Assembly: GCF_004005845.1 (NCBI RefSeq)
Contig: NZ_SADE01000001.1
Coordinates: 310,001-374,000, forward strand
Source: Hwanghaeella grinnelliae
GTDB taxonomy: Bacteria > Pseudomonadota > Alphaproteobacteria > UBA8366 > Aestuariispiraceae
DNA: 64,000 nt
Direction: 5' to 3'
A program made the position numbers and the translations under genes. How positions within the stretch are numbered: position 1 is the first letter of the stretch; every line of letters begins with the position of its first letter. This document shows positions 51,502-61,451 of this stretch, in pieces. The notes beneath the pieces were generated by a model that saw nothing but the letters and a program-made list of their open reading frames with translations, had not been told where the DNA came from and ran no database searches.

Positions 51502-52806
51502 ATGTCGCTGTCGTCCTACTTCACACCATCGCCGGGTGGCGATACCGCCTTCACTGTCGAAGCGCCCAAGATAAAGTTCGGAATCGGCTCCCTGAAGGAA
51601 GTGGGATTGGATGCGAAGGGCCTGGGCATGACCAGGGCAGCGCTGTTCGTTGATCCCAAGATCATGGGAACAGCGCCCTTCAACCAGGTGACCGAGGGCC
51701 TTCAATCGGCCGGGGTCGATTTTACGGTCTATGACGCGATTGAGGTTGAACCGACCGATACCTCCTTCAAGGCCGCGACGGCCTTCGCGTCGGAAGGGAA
51801 TTTCGACGGTTTCATCTCGCTTGGTGGCGGGTCGACGATGGATACCTGCAAGGCCGCGAATCTCTATTCGACATATCCGGATGATTTCCTCGCCTATGTG
51901 AACGCGCCGGTCGGCCAAGCGAAACAACCGCCGGGCCCGTTGAAGCCGCATATTGCCTGCCCAACCACCTTCGGCACGGCGTCAGAATGTACCGGCATCG
52001 CGATCTTCGACTTCGTTGAGATGGAATTGAAGACCGGAATCGCCAGCGCGCGCCTGCGGCCGGCGCTTGGCGTGCTGGACCCACAGGTGTTGAAAACCTT
52101 GCCGGCCATGGTCGTGGCCGCGAATGGGTTCGACGTCTTCTCCCACGCCTTTGAAAGTCTGACGGCGCGGCCCTACACCCACCGGGAAGCACCGGCGGAC
52201 CCGTCCAAGCGCCCGCTCAGCCAGGGCGCAAACCCCTATAGCGATCTGGCCTGTCTGCAAGCGATCAAACTGGTCGGCGGCAATCTGGTCCAGGCGGTCA
52301 ACGACCCGACGGATGAAAACTACGAAGCCTTGATGTTCGCCGGCATGTTGGCGGGGATTGGCTTCGGTAATGCGGGCTGCCATTTGCCGCACGGTATGTC
52401 CTACGCGGTCGCGGGCTTGGTGCAGGACTATACGGCGCAAGGTTGGGCGTCGAACCATCCGCTGGTGCCCCACGGCATTTCCGTGATCGTCAATGCTCCC
52501 GCCGTCTTCCGCTTCACCGGCGACGCCTGTCCTGAGCGACACCTGCAAGGCGCGGAGGCCATGGGCGCCGACATTTCCGACGCCAAGCCGGAGGACGCCG
52601 GTGCCCTGCTGGCGGACCGTATCATTGAGATGATGAAGGCGACCGGCATTCCCAACGGCCTCAACGGCGTCGGCTATTCGGAAGAAGACCTGGACAAACT
52701 GGTCGACAAGGCCTGGCCCCAGCAACGCCTGCTGGTCAATGCCCCGAAGTCGGTGAGCAAGGACGATTTGCGCGGCATCTTCGTTGATGCGATGCGGTAT
52801 TGGTAG
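51502..52806 (+). CDS. iron-type alcohol dehydrogenase, hydroxyacid-oxoacid transhydrogenase-like
   Basis: A 434-residue group III (iron-containing) dehydrogenase. It has FISLGGGSTMDTCKAANLY (nucleotide side), and metal-ligand regions ANGFDVFSHAFES and GCHLPHGMSYAVAG. The opening FTPSPGGDTAFTVEAPKIKF and overall form match hydroxyacid-oxoacid transhydrogenase (ADHFE1-like), which couples 4-hydroxybutyrate oxidation to 2-oxoglutarate reduction. This role is inferred. A GGGGGAATTCA before the ATG decides the start; 51139 is only an open extension. Confidence 0.87.
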   Translation: MSLSSYFTPSPGGDTAFTVEAPKIKFGIGSLKEVGLDAKGLGMTRAALFVDPKIMGTAPFNQVTEGLQSAGVDFTVYDAIEVEPTDTSFKAATAFASEGNFDGFISLGGGSTMDTCKAANLYSTYPDDFLAYVNAPVGQAKQPPGPLKPHIACPTTFGTASECTGIAIFDFVEMELKTGIASARLRPALGVLDPQVLKTLPAMVVAANGFDVFSHAFESLTARPYTHREAPADPSKRPLSQGANPYSDLACLQAIKLVGGNLVQAVNDPTDENYEALMFAGMLAGIGFGNAGCHLPHGMSYAVAGLVQDYTAQGWASNHPLVPHGISVIVNAPAVFRFTGDACPERHLQGAEAMGADISDAKPEDAGALLADRIIEMMKATGIPNGLNGVGYSEEDLDKLVDKAWPQQRLLVNAPKSVSKDDLRGIFVDAMRYW

Positions 52807-52822
52807 CGCGTTTACAGACAGG

Positions 52823-53674
52823 TTACGCCGCAATCGGCGTTTCGCCTTCGAAGGTGGTTCGGTAGAGCAGGCGTCGGTATCCGTCATAGTCGTTGACGGC
52901 GAAATGCATGGTGGCCCGGTTGTCCCAGATGACCAGATCGCCGGGGCGCCAACGGTGGCGGCACTGGAATTCGGGGCGGGTCATATGGGCGTAGATGCGC
53001 TCCAGGATCGGGGCGCTTTCTTCCTCGCTCATGCCTTCCAGACGCGTCGTATAGGTCGGGTTCACGAATAGGGCGGCCTTGCCGCTGACCGGATGGCGGC
53101 GCACGACGGGTAGGGCGCGTTCCTTGTCCGCTTCCGGGTCACCGCGCTGCATTTTCACCGATGTGCTGGTGGCGACTTTGGGGCGGTGTTTCACGCCATA
53201 GGGTTTCCCCGACTGGATTGCGTTGCGGCCATCCACATGGGCACGCAGATCGGCGGGGAGGGTTTCCCACGCCGTCACCCCGTCGGCCCAGAGCGTGTCG
53301 CCGCCGGTGGGCGGCAGGTCCACAGCCTGTAGCAGCGATCCCCCCGGCGGGCGTTCCAGGTAAGAAAAGTCGGAATGCCAATTACCGCCGAAGACATAGA
53401 TGTTGCGTTCCTCCGCCTCCTTCAGCACCGCGATGACGTCCGGGTCTTCTTTCATCGGCTCGACATAGGGCAGGCGCACCAGGGGACCGAAAACCTGTGT
53501 CGCGCGTTTCAGCGCGGGGATGTCCAAATACTGTTCGGGCAGGACCAGGACGAGCCGGTCGGCGAGCAAGGTCACCAAGTCGGCTGCGAGGGCAGGGGAT
53601 ATCGGCTGTTTCAGGTCCAGGCCTGTCACGCGCGTGCCCATGCGCGGCGTGATGTGGTCTTGCACGAGCGGCAC
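52823..53674 (-). CDS. TauD/TfdA-family Fe(II)/2OG dioxygenase
   Basis: A 283-residue dioxygenase. The iron ligands are in NWHSDFSYLERPP (HxD) and ATMHFAVNDYDGYRR, the latter also holding the 2-oxoglutarate Arg. FVNPTYTTRLEGMSEEES and CRHRWRPGDLVIWDN are typical. The substrate may be taurine-like, an alkyl sulfate or a carboxylate; not decidable. A GTG at 53674 with AAGGA 7 nt upstream is the likely start; the ATG at 53707 overlaps the gene before it. It follows the next-listed dehydrogenase on the same strand. Confidence 0.88.
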   Translation of the reverse strand: MPLVQDHITPRMGTRVTGLDLKQPISPALAADLVTLLADRLVLVLPEQYLDIPALKRATQVFGPLVRLPYVEPMKEDPDVIAVLKEAEERNIYVFGGNWHSDFSYLERPPGGSLLQAVDLPPTGGDTLWADGVTAWETLPADLRAHVDGRNAIQSGKPYGVKHRPKVATSTSVKMQRGDPEADKERALPVVRRHPVSGKAALFVNPTYTTRLEGMSEEESAPILERIYAHMTRPEFQCRHRWRPGDLVIWDNRATMHFAVNDYDGYRRLLYRTTFEGETPIAA

Positions 53675-53684
53675 TGTACAATCC

Positions 53685-54581
53685 TTATTTCCAGGGGAGC
53701 GTTTCATCGCCGTAGAGTTTATAGATCGCCGTTACATCCTCATCCGCGTGGCCCCGGGCCGTCATCATGCGGTGCAACTGGGCGGCGGTCGCGGTCATGG
53801 GCATTGGCGTGCGGGTGCTTTTGGCAAGTGCCAGAACAGCGTCCAGATCCTTTTCGATGGTGCTGATCGCGCCACCCGGCGGGAACTTGCCTTCCAGCAT
53901 GACGTTGAACCATTCCTGCAACAATCTGGAGTCCGCGCGTCCACCTTGCAGGGCCGCCGGGATTCGGTCCGCCTCAATGCCTGCATTCGTGGCAAGTTTC
54001 GCCGCTTCCGCAAGCACAGCGAGGAGATTGCCGACGAAGGTTTGGTTGATCAATTTCGTTGCCTGGCCCGCGCCGTTCGGCCCCATCAGTGTTAGTCGGC
54101 CGGCAAGGTTTTCCTCGATCACGCCACGGACCTTTTCGAAGTCCTCCTCCGCACCGCCGGCCATGATCACAAGTGTTCCCGTTTCCGCACTGGGCGGGCC
54201 GCCGGAAACCGGGGCGTCAATCATGCCGGTGCCGTGGTTTGCCTTCAGGCGCGCGGCGAATGCCTTGGACGGTTCGGGGTCGGCGGTGGAAAAATCGACC
54301 AGCATCTTGCCTTCGGACAAGCCGTCGACGAGGCGACCCTCGCCGAAAAGCAGATCTTCAAGCGCGGCGGTGTTGAAAACACATGTGAAAATGACATCGC
54401 AGTCGCGGGCAAGTTCGGCGGGGGTGGCCGCTTCGGTCGCGCCGGCCGCTAAGAATGGCGGCAATCGGTCCTTGTTTCGTGCCCAGACGGTCAGCGGAAG
54501 GCCTTGTTTCAGCAGACGATGCGCCATTGCGCCGCCCATATGTCCAAGGCCGATGAAGCCCAGTCGCTGTGAGTTTGTCAT
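53685..54581 (-). CDS. 3-hydroxyisobutyrate dehydrogenase-family oxidoreductase
   Basis: A 298-residue NAD(P)-dependent beta-hydroxyacid dehydrogenase. The Rossmann start is LGFIGLGHMGGAMAHRLL, the substrate loop DAPVSGGPPSAETGTLVIM, and the catalytic Lys is in GAGQATKLINQ. Members act on 3-hydroxyisobutyrate, tartronate semialdehyde or succinate semialdehyde. GGAAGGCG before the ATG at 54581 supports the start. It is upstream of the TauD-type gene by 10 bp, so they form a unit. Confidence 0.9.
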   Translation of the reverse strand: MTNSQRLGFIGLGHMGGAMAHRLLKQGLPLTVWARNKDRLPPFLAAGATEAATPAELARDCDVIFTCVFNTAALEDLLFGEGRLVDGLSEGKMLVDFSTADPEPSKAFAARLKANHGTGMIDAPVSGGPPSAETGTLVIMAGGAEEDFEKVRGVIEENLAGRLTLMGPNGAGQATKLINQTFVGNLLAVLAEAAKLATNAGIEADRIPAALQGGRADSRLLQEWFNVMLEGKFPPGGAISTIEKDLDAVLALAKSTRTPMPMTATAAQLHRMMTARGHADEDVTAIYKLYGDETLPWK

Positions 54582-54711
54582 TGTCGCCTTCCGTGAAGTT
54601 TCAACGAAGGTAGAGGCGTTTTCGCCAGGTCGGCAAGCGACTGCCAGTAAACGCGCTTGTGACAGCACGGCGATGTTTACCTTATGCCCCGCTGCCCGCC
54701 TTCCAAAAGAG

Positions 54712-54741
54712 AAAGGGCGGCGCCTTTCGGTGCCGCCCTTT
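54712..54741 (-). terminator. intrinsic terminator after groEL
   Basis: A long GC stem with a 4-nt loop, 30 bp beyond the groEL stop. On the minus strand it is followed by TCTCTTTT. There is one A-C mismatch on the minus strand, a G-U on the plus strand, but the T-run is only on the minus side. Confidence 0.65.
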
Positions 54742-54770
54742 CGGGAAACGCAGTACTGAACGCGGGCTGC

Positions 54771-56414
<1,644 letters not shown>

Positions 56415-56480
56415 TTATGCTGTCTCCTCGAAATATACGGTTCTCTAAATGTTCGGCGGAATTGCGTGTTGAGGCGCCCG

Positions 56481-56795
56481 TTAGGCGGCCTTCTTAGCCT
56501 TCGCCTTCACATCGAGAATGCCCATGATGTCGGACTCTTTCATGATCAGCAGGTCTTCACCGTCGATCTTCACTTCGGTGCCGGACCATTTTCCGAACAG
56601 GACGAAGTCGCCAGCCTTGACGTCAAGCGGAGTGATATCGCCCTTTTCGTTCCGCGAACCGGAACCGACGGAAACGACTTCACCCTGCATGGGCTTTTCC
56701 TTTGCGGAGTCGGGAATGATGATTCCACCCGCCGTCTTCTCGTCCTCAGTAGTGCGACGAACCAGAACACGATCGTGCAAAGGTCTGAATTTCAT
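56481..56795 (-). CDS. groS: 10-kDa co-chaperonin GroES
   Basis: GroES is the seven-fold lid of GroEL. The 104-residue product begins [20 protein letters not shown], with the mobile loop [17 protein letters not shown] and [12 protein letters not shown]. The ATG at 56795 is preceded by GAGGAGGATTTCA. Residues after about 95 (KAKAKKAA) form a short extra basic tail. Confidence 0.97.
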   Translation of the reverse strand: MKFRPLHDRVLVRRTTEDEKTAGGIIIPDSAKEKPMQGEVVSVGSGSRNEKGDITPLDVKAGDFVLFGKWSGTEVKIDGEDLLIMKESDIMGILDVKAKAKKAA

Positions 56796-56851
56796 TGAAA
56801 TCCTCCTCAGTGAGACACTCATTGGTCTGTAAATAGGGGTTCGAGCTGCTG

Positions 56852-56878
56852 TTGGCACTCTCTTTCGACGAGTGCTAA
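56852..56878. promoter_or_regulatory. CIRCE element (HrcA operator)
   Basis: TTGGCACTC, a 9-bp spacer and GAGTGCTAA match the consensus TTAGCACTC-N9-GAGTGCTAA with a single change. It lies 57 bp upstream of the groES ATG. HrcA would bind here and release on heat shock. Confidence 0.93.
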
Positions 56879-57052
56879 CAACACTCGCAACGGGATGTAG
56901 GGAGCGGGGAGATTTTCTTCAAGGAGAAAATGAGGCGCCGGTGCTTGAAAGCGGCCCTATTTGCGATAAACCCGGCTTTATTGCGGGAAAGCCTGTTTTC
57001 GCTTGGCCGGTCCGGCTTGACCGACCCCGATCCCAGACCACACATATGAAGC

Positions 57053-57538
57053 GTGACCACAAGGGACAAGGTCGAATTGCTTACTGTTTCGATACCGGAC
57101 GACGATGACGCGCTCGAGCTTTATTCGGAAAAGCTCGTGGGGTTGTGTGCGACCGTTGCCACCCCGCGCCGGTTGGACCACCCGGATGGCTCGGCGCATT
57201 TACGCAGCAGGCTGTGCGGCAGCACGGTGACAATCGACGTCGCCTTGGACGGTGAGAACAGAATCGCCGACCTGGGCTTCGAGGTGAAGGCCTGTTCGCT
57301 GGGCTCCGCAGCGACGGCGATCCTGGCCCGCCATGCCAAAGGCGCGGACGGCGAGACGCTGGGCAAGGTGCGTGATGCGGTTCAGTCCATGCTGTCGGGC
57401 GCTGAAACGATAGACCTGCCCGACGGATGGGAGGAGATCACCGTTCTCGCCCCCGCCCGTGACGTCCGCTCCCGCCACTCCGCGATCATGATCGTTTTCG
57501 ACGCTGCCAATGAGGCTATCGCCAAAGCCGAGGCCTGA
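57053..57538 (+). CDS. IscU/NifU-N-like iron-sulfur scaffold protein
   Basis: A 161-residue protein resembling the scaffold domain that assembles Fe-S clusters. It has RLCGSTVTIDVALDGENRIA and FEVKACSLGSAATAILA, the first two cluster-ligand Cys positions. The third, usually near the end in an xxRxxC context, is here RSRHSAIMIVF, with Ser, so cluster binding may be altered. A GTG at 57053 is used as the start; a TTG at 57077 with AAGG upstream is possible. It is divergent from groES and convergent with the phosphate transporter gene. Confidence 0.75.
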   Translation: MTTRDKVELLTVSIPDDDDALELYSEKLVGLCATVATPRRLDHPDGSAHLRSRLCGSTVTIDVALDGENRIADLGFEVKACSLGSAATAILARHAKGADGETLGKVRDAVQSMLSGAETIDLPDGWEEITVLAPARDVRSRHSAIMIVFDAANEAIAKAEA

Positions 57539-57556
57539 CCTGGCCCTTTGTTTGGT

Positions 57557-59254
57557 TTACTTGGTCGTCGGCTGCATCCTGATCGGACGGGGGCGTGCAT
57601 CAGTGTTCTCTTCCTTGCCGTCCATCAGGCGACTGTCCGCCAGTTCGCCCGCGCGCTCCAGAATGGGATACGCGACAGACGTCAGGTGACTATTGATCCG
57701 CTTCAGGTCACGCAGGACATCCAGGTGCAGGGAACTGGACGCAATGCTTTCGGGACGCCCTTCCCCGATCCGGGCGAAATGATTGTCGGTGAAGCGCTGT
57801 TCCACATGACGGATTTCTGACTTTTCCCGGATCAGTTGACGGGCAAGGTTCAGGTCGCCGGACATGAAGACCGACATGGCGAGGTCCAGATTGGCGATGA
57901 TGCGTTGGTGAAATTCGTCGATTTCCCGGGCGCCGTCCGTTGAAAACAGCGTCTGGCCTTTGATCTTCTTTGCGGCCAGTTCCATCAGATTCTTGTCGAT
58001 GATGTCGCCGATATGTTCCAGATTCGTGGTGAAACTCAGTATTTCGACACAACGTTTGCTTTCCGGTGCGTCCATTTCCTGTTGTGACAGGCTGGTCAGG
58101 TAAAGCTTGATCGCTTCGTGCAGGCGGTCGACCAAGTCGTCTGACCGCTCCACTTCTTTCCTCAAGGTGTCGTCGTTGGTGACGAAGACCTGCAATGTCG
58201 ATTGCAGCATTTCCCGGACTTCATCGCCCATCCGCAGCGTTTCCCGCGCCGCGCAGCTCAAGGCGACGGTGGGGGACTCCAGAGCCCCGGAATCCAAATA
58301 TTTCGGGGATTGCAGATCGTCGCGGTCGGGCCGTTCGGGAACCAGCCGGCGCACGAGGGGATCGACCAGTGACAGAAGCGGCAGGAAGGCCACGGCCAGC
58401 GCCAGATTGAACATCAAATGGAAGTTTGCGACGGCGCGGACATGGTCCCCGCCCATCATAGCGACATACGGCATGGCGTAAGGAATCAACGGTAGGGCCG
58501 CCAGCACGCCGCACCCCCGCATGAAAAGGTTGCCGGTGGTAACCCGGCGGCTTGCGACAGGGCTTTGCAACGTCATTACGAAGGCTGTGAAAGCGCCGCC
58601 TAGATTGGCGCCCAGGACCATCACGAAGGCGGCTTGGGTGCTGATCACTTGCGACGCAGCGAACGTGGCGATCAGCAGTACGATCGCGACGCTTGAATGT
58701 GAGAACCAGGTGAGCAGGGCGACGACAAGGATCGCCAAGAGCGGTTCCGCGCTAAGCGGCTGTAGAAGAAGGGAGACGGTCTCGGTTTCGCGCAACGGCG
58801 CGGAGGAAAGCACGATCTGCTTCAGGGCGAGCAGAACCAGCCCGAAACCGAGCGCGATGCGCCCCAAATTCTTATGTCGAGCCTTTTCGCTGGCCAGGAA
58901 GGTGAAAACACCGAGCGCCAGGAACAGCGGGGAAATCCATTTGATGTCGAAGGAAAGCAGTTGAACAACGATGGTAGTGCCCACATCCGCGCCCAGAACA
59001 ATGGCAAGCGCGGCGACACCGCCGATCAACCCTTGTCCGGCAAAAGAAGAAACGATCATGGCGGTCGCGGTCGAACTTTGGACCGCCGCAGCCGCGGCCA
59101 AGCCGGTCAGGAAACCCGTAACCCTGTTTTTGGCCGATAGAGACAGCACACGGCGCAATTCCGCGCCGAAGGACCGGGTCACCCCGGTCCTCACCATGCG
59201 GATTCCCCAAAGCAGCAGCGCAACGCTGCCGACAATATTTATAATCGTTTCCAT
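57557..59254 (-). CDS. Na+/phosphate cotransporter with PhoU-like domain
   Basis: A 565-residue NptA/YjbB-type protein. The N-terminal membrane part has about nine segments and two inverted repeats with QSS-type motifs (AAVQSSTATAM and FSHSSVAIVLL). From about residue 330 a cytoplasmic PhoU-like helical domain follows (NLEHIGDIIDKNLMELA). In relatives it moves phosphate with sodium. The upstream direct repeats at 59308-59337 look like a Pho box, linking it to phosphate limitation. Confidence 0.88.
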   Translation of the reverse strand: METIINIVGSVALLLWGIRMVRTGVTRSFGAELRRVLSLSAKNRVTGFLTGLAAAAAVQSSTATAMIVSSFAGQGLIGGVAALAIVLGADVGTTIVVQLLSFDIKWISPLFLALGVFTFLASEKARHKNLGRIALGFGLVLLALKQIVLSSAPLRETETVSLLLQPLSAEPLLAILVVALLTWFSHSSVAIVLLIATFAASQVISTQAAFVMVLGANLGGAFTAFVMTLQSPVASRRVTTGNLFMRGCGVLAALPLIPYAMPYVAMMGGDHVRAVANFHLMFNLALAVAFLPLLSLVDPLVRRLVPERPDRDDLQSPKYLDSGALESPTVALSCAARETLRMGDEVREMLQSTLQVFVTNDDTLRKEVERSDDLVDRLHEAIKLYLTSLSQQEMDAPESKRCVEILSFTTNLEHIGDIIDKNLMELAAKKIKGQTLFSTDGAREIDEFHQRIIANLDLAMSVFMSGDLNLARQLIREKSEIRHVEQRFTDNHFARIGEGRPESIASSSLHLDVLRDLKRINSHLTSVAYPILERAGELADSRLMDGKEENTDARPRPIRMQPTTK

Positions 59255-59307
59255 AGAGACACCGAATAAAGGTCAAGCAATCGTAATAATACCAACGACT
59301 CAATGAC

Positions 59308-59337
59308 TTGTCATCTGGATGTAACAAAACTGTAACA
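59308..59337. promoter_or_regulatory. Pho-box-like array of three half-sites
   Basis: TGTCAT at 59309, TGTAAC at 59320 and TGTAAC at 59331 lie exactly 11 bp apart, the period of PhoB half-sites, with A-rich spacers. On the minus strand the last two read TGTTACA. A possible -10, TATTAT, lies at 59286-59291 on the minus strand, toward the cotransporter gene. Confidence 0.5.
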
Positions 59338-59457
59338 AAACTCTGTGTCCGGGCACGAAATGTGGATCAAATCCGCACCGAGCGCGACTTTTGGACCGCC
59401 ACAATGGCAGGAAATGCGCTGCCTTACCGTATCAAGGTATGTTCTTGGGAAAGGAAT

Positions 59458-59531
59458 TGGAGCGGGTGAGGAGAATCGAACTCCCGTATGCAGCTTGGGA
59501 AGCTGCCGTTCTACCATTGAACTACACCCGC
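59458..59531 (-). tRNA. tRNA-Gly, anticodon CCC
   Basis: On the minus strand the sequence folds as a cloverleaf: acceptor GCGGGTG/CACCCGC, D-arm GTTCAATGGTAGAAC, anticodon stem GCAGC/GCTGC with loop TTCCCAA, and T-arm with TTCGATT. The anticodon CCC is at 59497-59499. U73 fits glycine identity, and the CCA end is encoded at 59458-59460. Confidence 0.95.
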
Positions 59532-59623
59532 GTCCCTGGCGGCGGAAAACGCGCAGACACCGCTCTATATAGAAATGTTGTCCGCTGATCAATTGTGATT
59601 GGCGCGAACCCGTTGTCGGTGTG

Positions 59624-60532
59624 TCAAGACGCCGTCTCGGCGCCCTTCGGTGCGACGGTCTGGCTGCAGATCTGTTTCAAATCCGCCCATTCCTGATCGC
59701 TCAGGGCCAGGTTCTCGCCGGTCTTGGGGGCGTTAAGGACATAGTCCATGCGGTCCTTGGTGGCCGGATGGGTCGCGAACAGCGCTGGTTGGTTGGCATT
59801 GTTGCCGTGTTTTTGAAGCAGCGTTGCGAAGAAACCGGCGAAGGCGGTGCTGTCCCAACCGGCCTTTTGCATCAGGTCCAGCGCTATGACGTCCGCGCGG
59901 TGTTCCATCTCACGCGTGTTTGCGGCGATCAGCAGTTTCTGGCTGATCAAATCGTCCATCTTATTGCTGATCTTTTCGCCGACCAAAAGGCGAAGCAGAA
60001 TCGTGCCGCTGCCCCGTTCAACCAGGGCGCGGATCGGATCGCGGGAAATGACGTGTCCCAGTTCATGGGCGATCACGCCGGCCAGTGCGTTCGGATGGTC
60101 GGTCATCTCGAACAGCTTTGAGAAGATCAGGATACGGTCGCCCGGCATCGCCATGGCATTGGCGAAATCCGCGTCCATCACGGTGACGCGCAGGGTGATG
60201 TCGTCCGGAAGACCTTTGTTCAACCCCTCGAAGATCTTCCCGAGGGCGGCGAGACCCGGGGGATAACTGCAGACACGGATACCGTTAGGCATCTTCCCCG
60301 TTTCCAGCAGTTTGTGCACGATTTCCCCTTCGACGCGGCGGCCCAGCGGGATTTCGGCCGATCGCGGCAACCAACGGATCGTCGCCTCCGCGGCCAAGGG
60401 CAGGATCACAGCTGTGATGAGCGCAATGAATCCACCCAGCATGACGAGCCACAGCAACAGCCGCTTCAGCACTTGTCCTTTTGTCCCCGTCGAGGCGGCT
60501 GGACCGGATTTTGAATTGCCTGTTGAGGTCAC
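59624..60532 (-). CDS. M48 family membrane-anchored metalloprotease
   Basis: A 302-residue zinc protease with one N-terminal membrane segment (about residues 24-48) and the active site in IAHELGHVISRDP, with the third ligand in REMEHRADVIALDLM. It is shorter than HtpX (which has more membrane segments) and has an Oma1/YcaL-like layout, so it probably acts in periplasmic quality control. A GTG at 60532 with AGGAGGGG just upstream is the start. It is 8 bp downstream of the acetyltransferase gene. Confidence 0.88.
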   Translation of the reverse strand: MTSTGNSKSGPAASTGTKGQVLKRLLLWLVMLGGFIALITAVILPLAAEATIRWLPRSAEIPLGRRVEGEIVHKLLETGKMPNGIRVCSYPPGLAALGKIFEGLNKGLPDDITLRVTVMDADFANAMAMPGDRILIFSKLFEMTDHPNALAGVIAHELGHVISRDPIRALVERGSGTILLRLLVGEKISNKMDDLISQKLLIAANTREMEHRADVIALDLMQKAGWDSTAFAGFFATLLQKHGNNANQPALFATHPATKDRMDYVLNAPKTGENLALSDQEWADLKQICSQTVAPKGAETAS

Positions 60533-60540
60533 GCCCCCTC

Positions 60541-61059
60541 CTAAACCGACTGTTCCGCTGTCTCGCGGAACGGCAACACCATGCCGGATAACCGGGACAG
60601 GCTGGCTTCTTCGAATTCCAAGCCCATGAAGGTCAGCGGGGCCACAGAGCCTGGGAGTTCCAAATTGGCGACTTTCTCCTCCCGGAAGCCGAATGGCGCA
60701 TAGTAGCCACGATCGCCGACGATAAGTACACCCCCGTAACCAGCTGCACGTGTGCCTGCAATCCCATGGGCGACCAGCGCCTTGCCGATGCCTTGGCCCC
60801 GCAGATCGGGCAGCACCGCGAGTGGACCGAGCATAACGCCTTGCCCGCCGTCGGGCATCAGGACCGGCCAGAAGCGGATCGAGCCCAGCATGTCGCCATC
60901 ATTCGACAGGGCGACGTAACACAGGTTGGTGGCCGGCGGGATACCGTCCCGGAACTGATAGACGGTGCGGGTCTTCCGTGCCGGTCCGAACGCGGTATCG
61001 ACGAGGGATTCGATTGCGGCCGCGTGTTCCACGGCCTCATCAGAAAGAGTGAAATTCAT
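60541..61059 (-). CDS. GNAT family N-acetyltransferase
   Basis: A 172-residue acyltransferase. The acetyl-CoA loop is VLPDLRGQGIGKALVAHG, with LGPLAVLPDL before it and RGYYAPFGFREE after it; this is the YhbS-like form. The start MNFTLSDEAVEHAAAIESLV at 61059 fits the family. It is followed closely by the M48 gene and may be co-transcribed. The substrate is unknown. Confidence 0.88.
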   Translation of the reverse strand: MNFTLSDEAVEHAAAIESLVDTAFGPARKTRTVYQFRDGIPPATNLCYVALSNDGDMLGSIRFWPVLMPDGGQGVMLGPLAVLPDLRGQGIGKALVAHGIAGTRAAGYGGVLIVGDRGYYAPFGFREEKVANLELPGSVAPLTFMGLEFEEASLSRLSGMVLPFRETAEQSV

Positions 61060-61451
61060 AGCTGAAACTCCGGGTGCGGTCGTTTGACCGCGTTTTGAAA
61101 CGCAATGGGATCGAGATGTCGTTCAGTCCCATGGGTGGGCACCGCACCGACGCAAGGCATAACGCCCGGCTCCATCGAACCGGGTCCTGCCTATCTTCGT
61201 CGTCGCAGGCACACCTGCATGCGCGTTTCTCCCGTTGTTTCCCCGACATGTTTTTCGGGGCACCGATTGCCAATAGGACAAAACGATCACGAGGTCAAAA
61301 CTTGATGTAAAGAAAATGTGTCCGCAGCGTGTGCGTTCTATGGCACGCGTTGGGCTGACAGGGCCTGACCCAGCCGGTATCGTTCCGGCGGAAATCCCGG
61401 TCCCGCCGCAGCCTGCGGGACCAATCCGACACAAAATCGAGGTAATTGAAC
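61060..61451. other. 392-bp divergent gap with leader hairpins before the ynjB-like gene
   Basis: No gene seen. Near the plus-strand gene are two perfect hairpins: GCCGG/CCGGC at 61373-61389 and a stronger GGTCCCGC/GCGGGACC with an 8-nt loop at 61399-61422. They end 29 bp before the ATG, leaving room for the ribosome site GAGGTAATTG. They could be a leader structure or an operator; no known riboswitch consensus was matched. Confidence 0.4.

Noticed and set aside
61350-61410. Resemblance to a thiamine pyrophosphate riboswitch (CCTGA, CCGGCGGAA) before the YnjB-like gene
   Set aside because: The essential CUGAGA and the GGxUAAUxCC core are missing, and the 5' GGGGUGC element is absent; the likeness is limited to short GC words.
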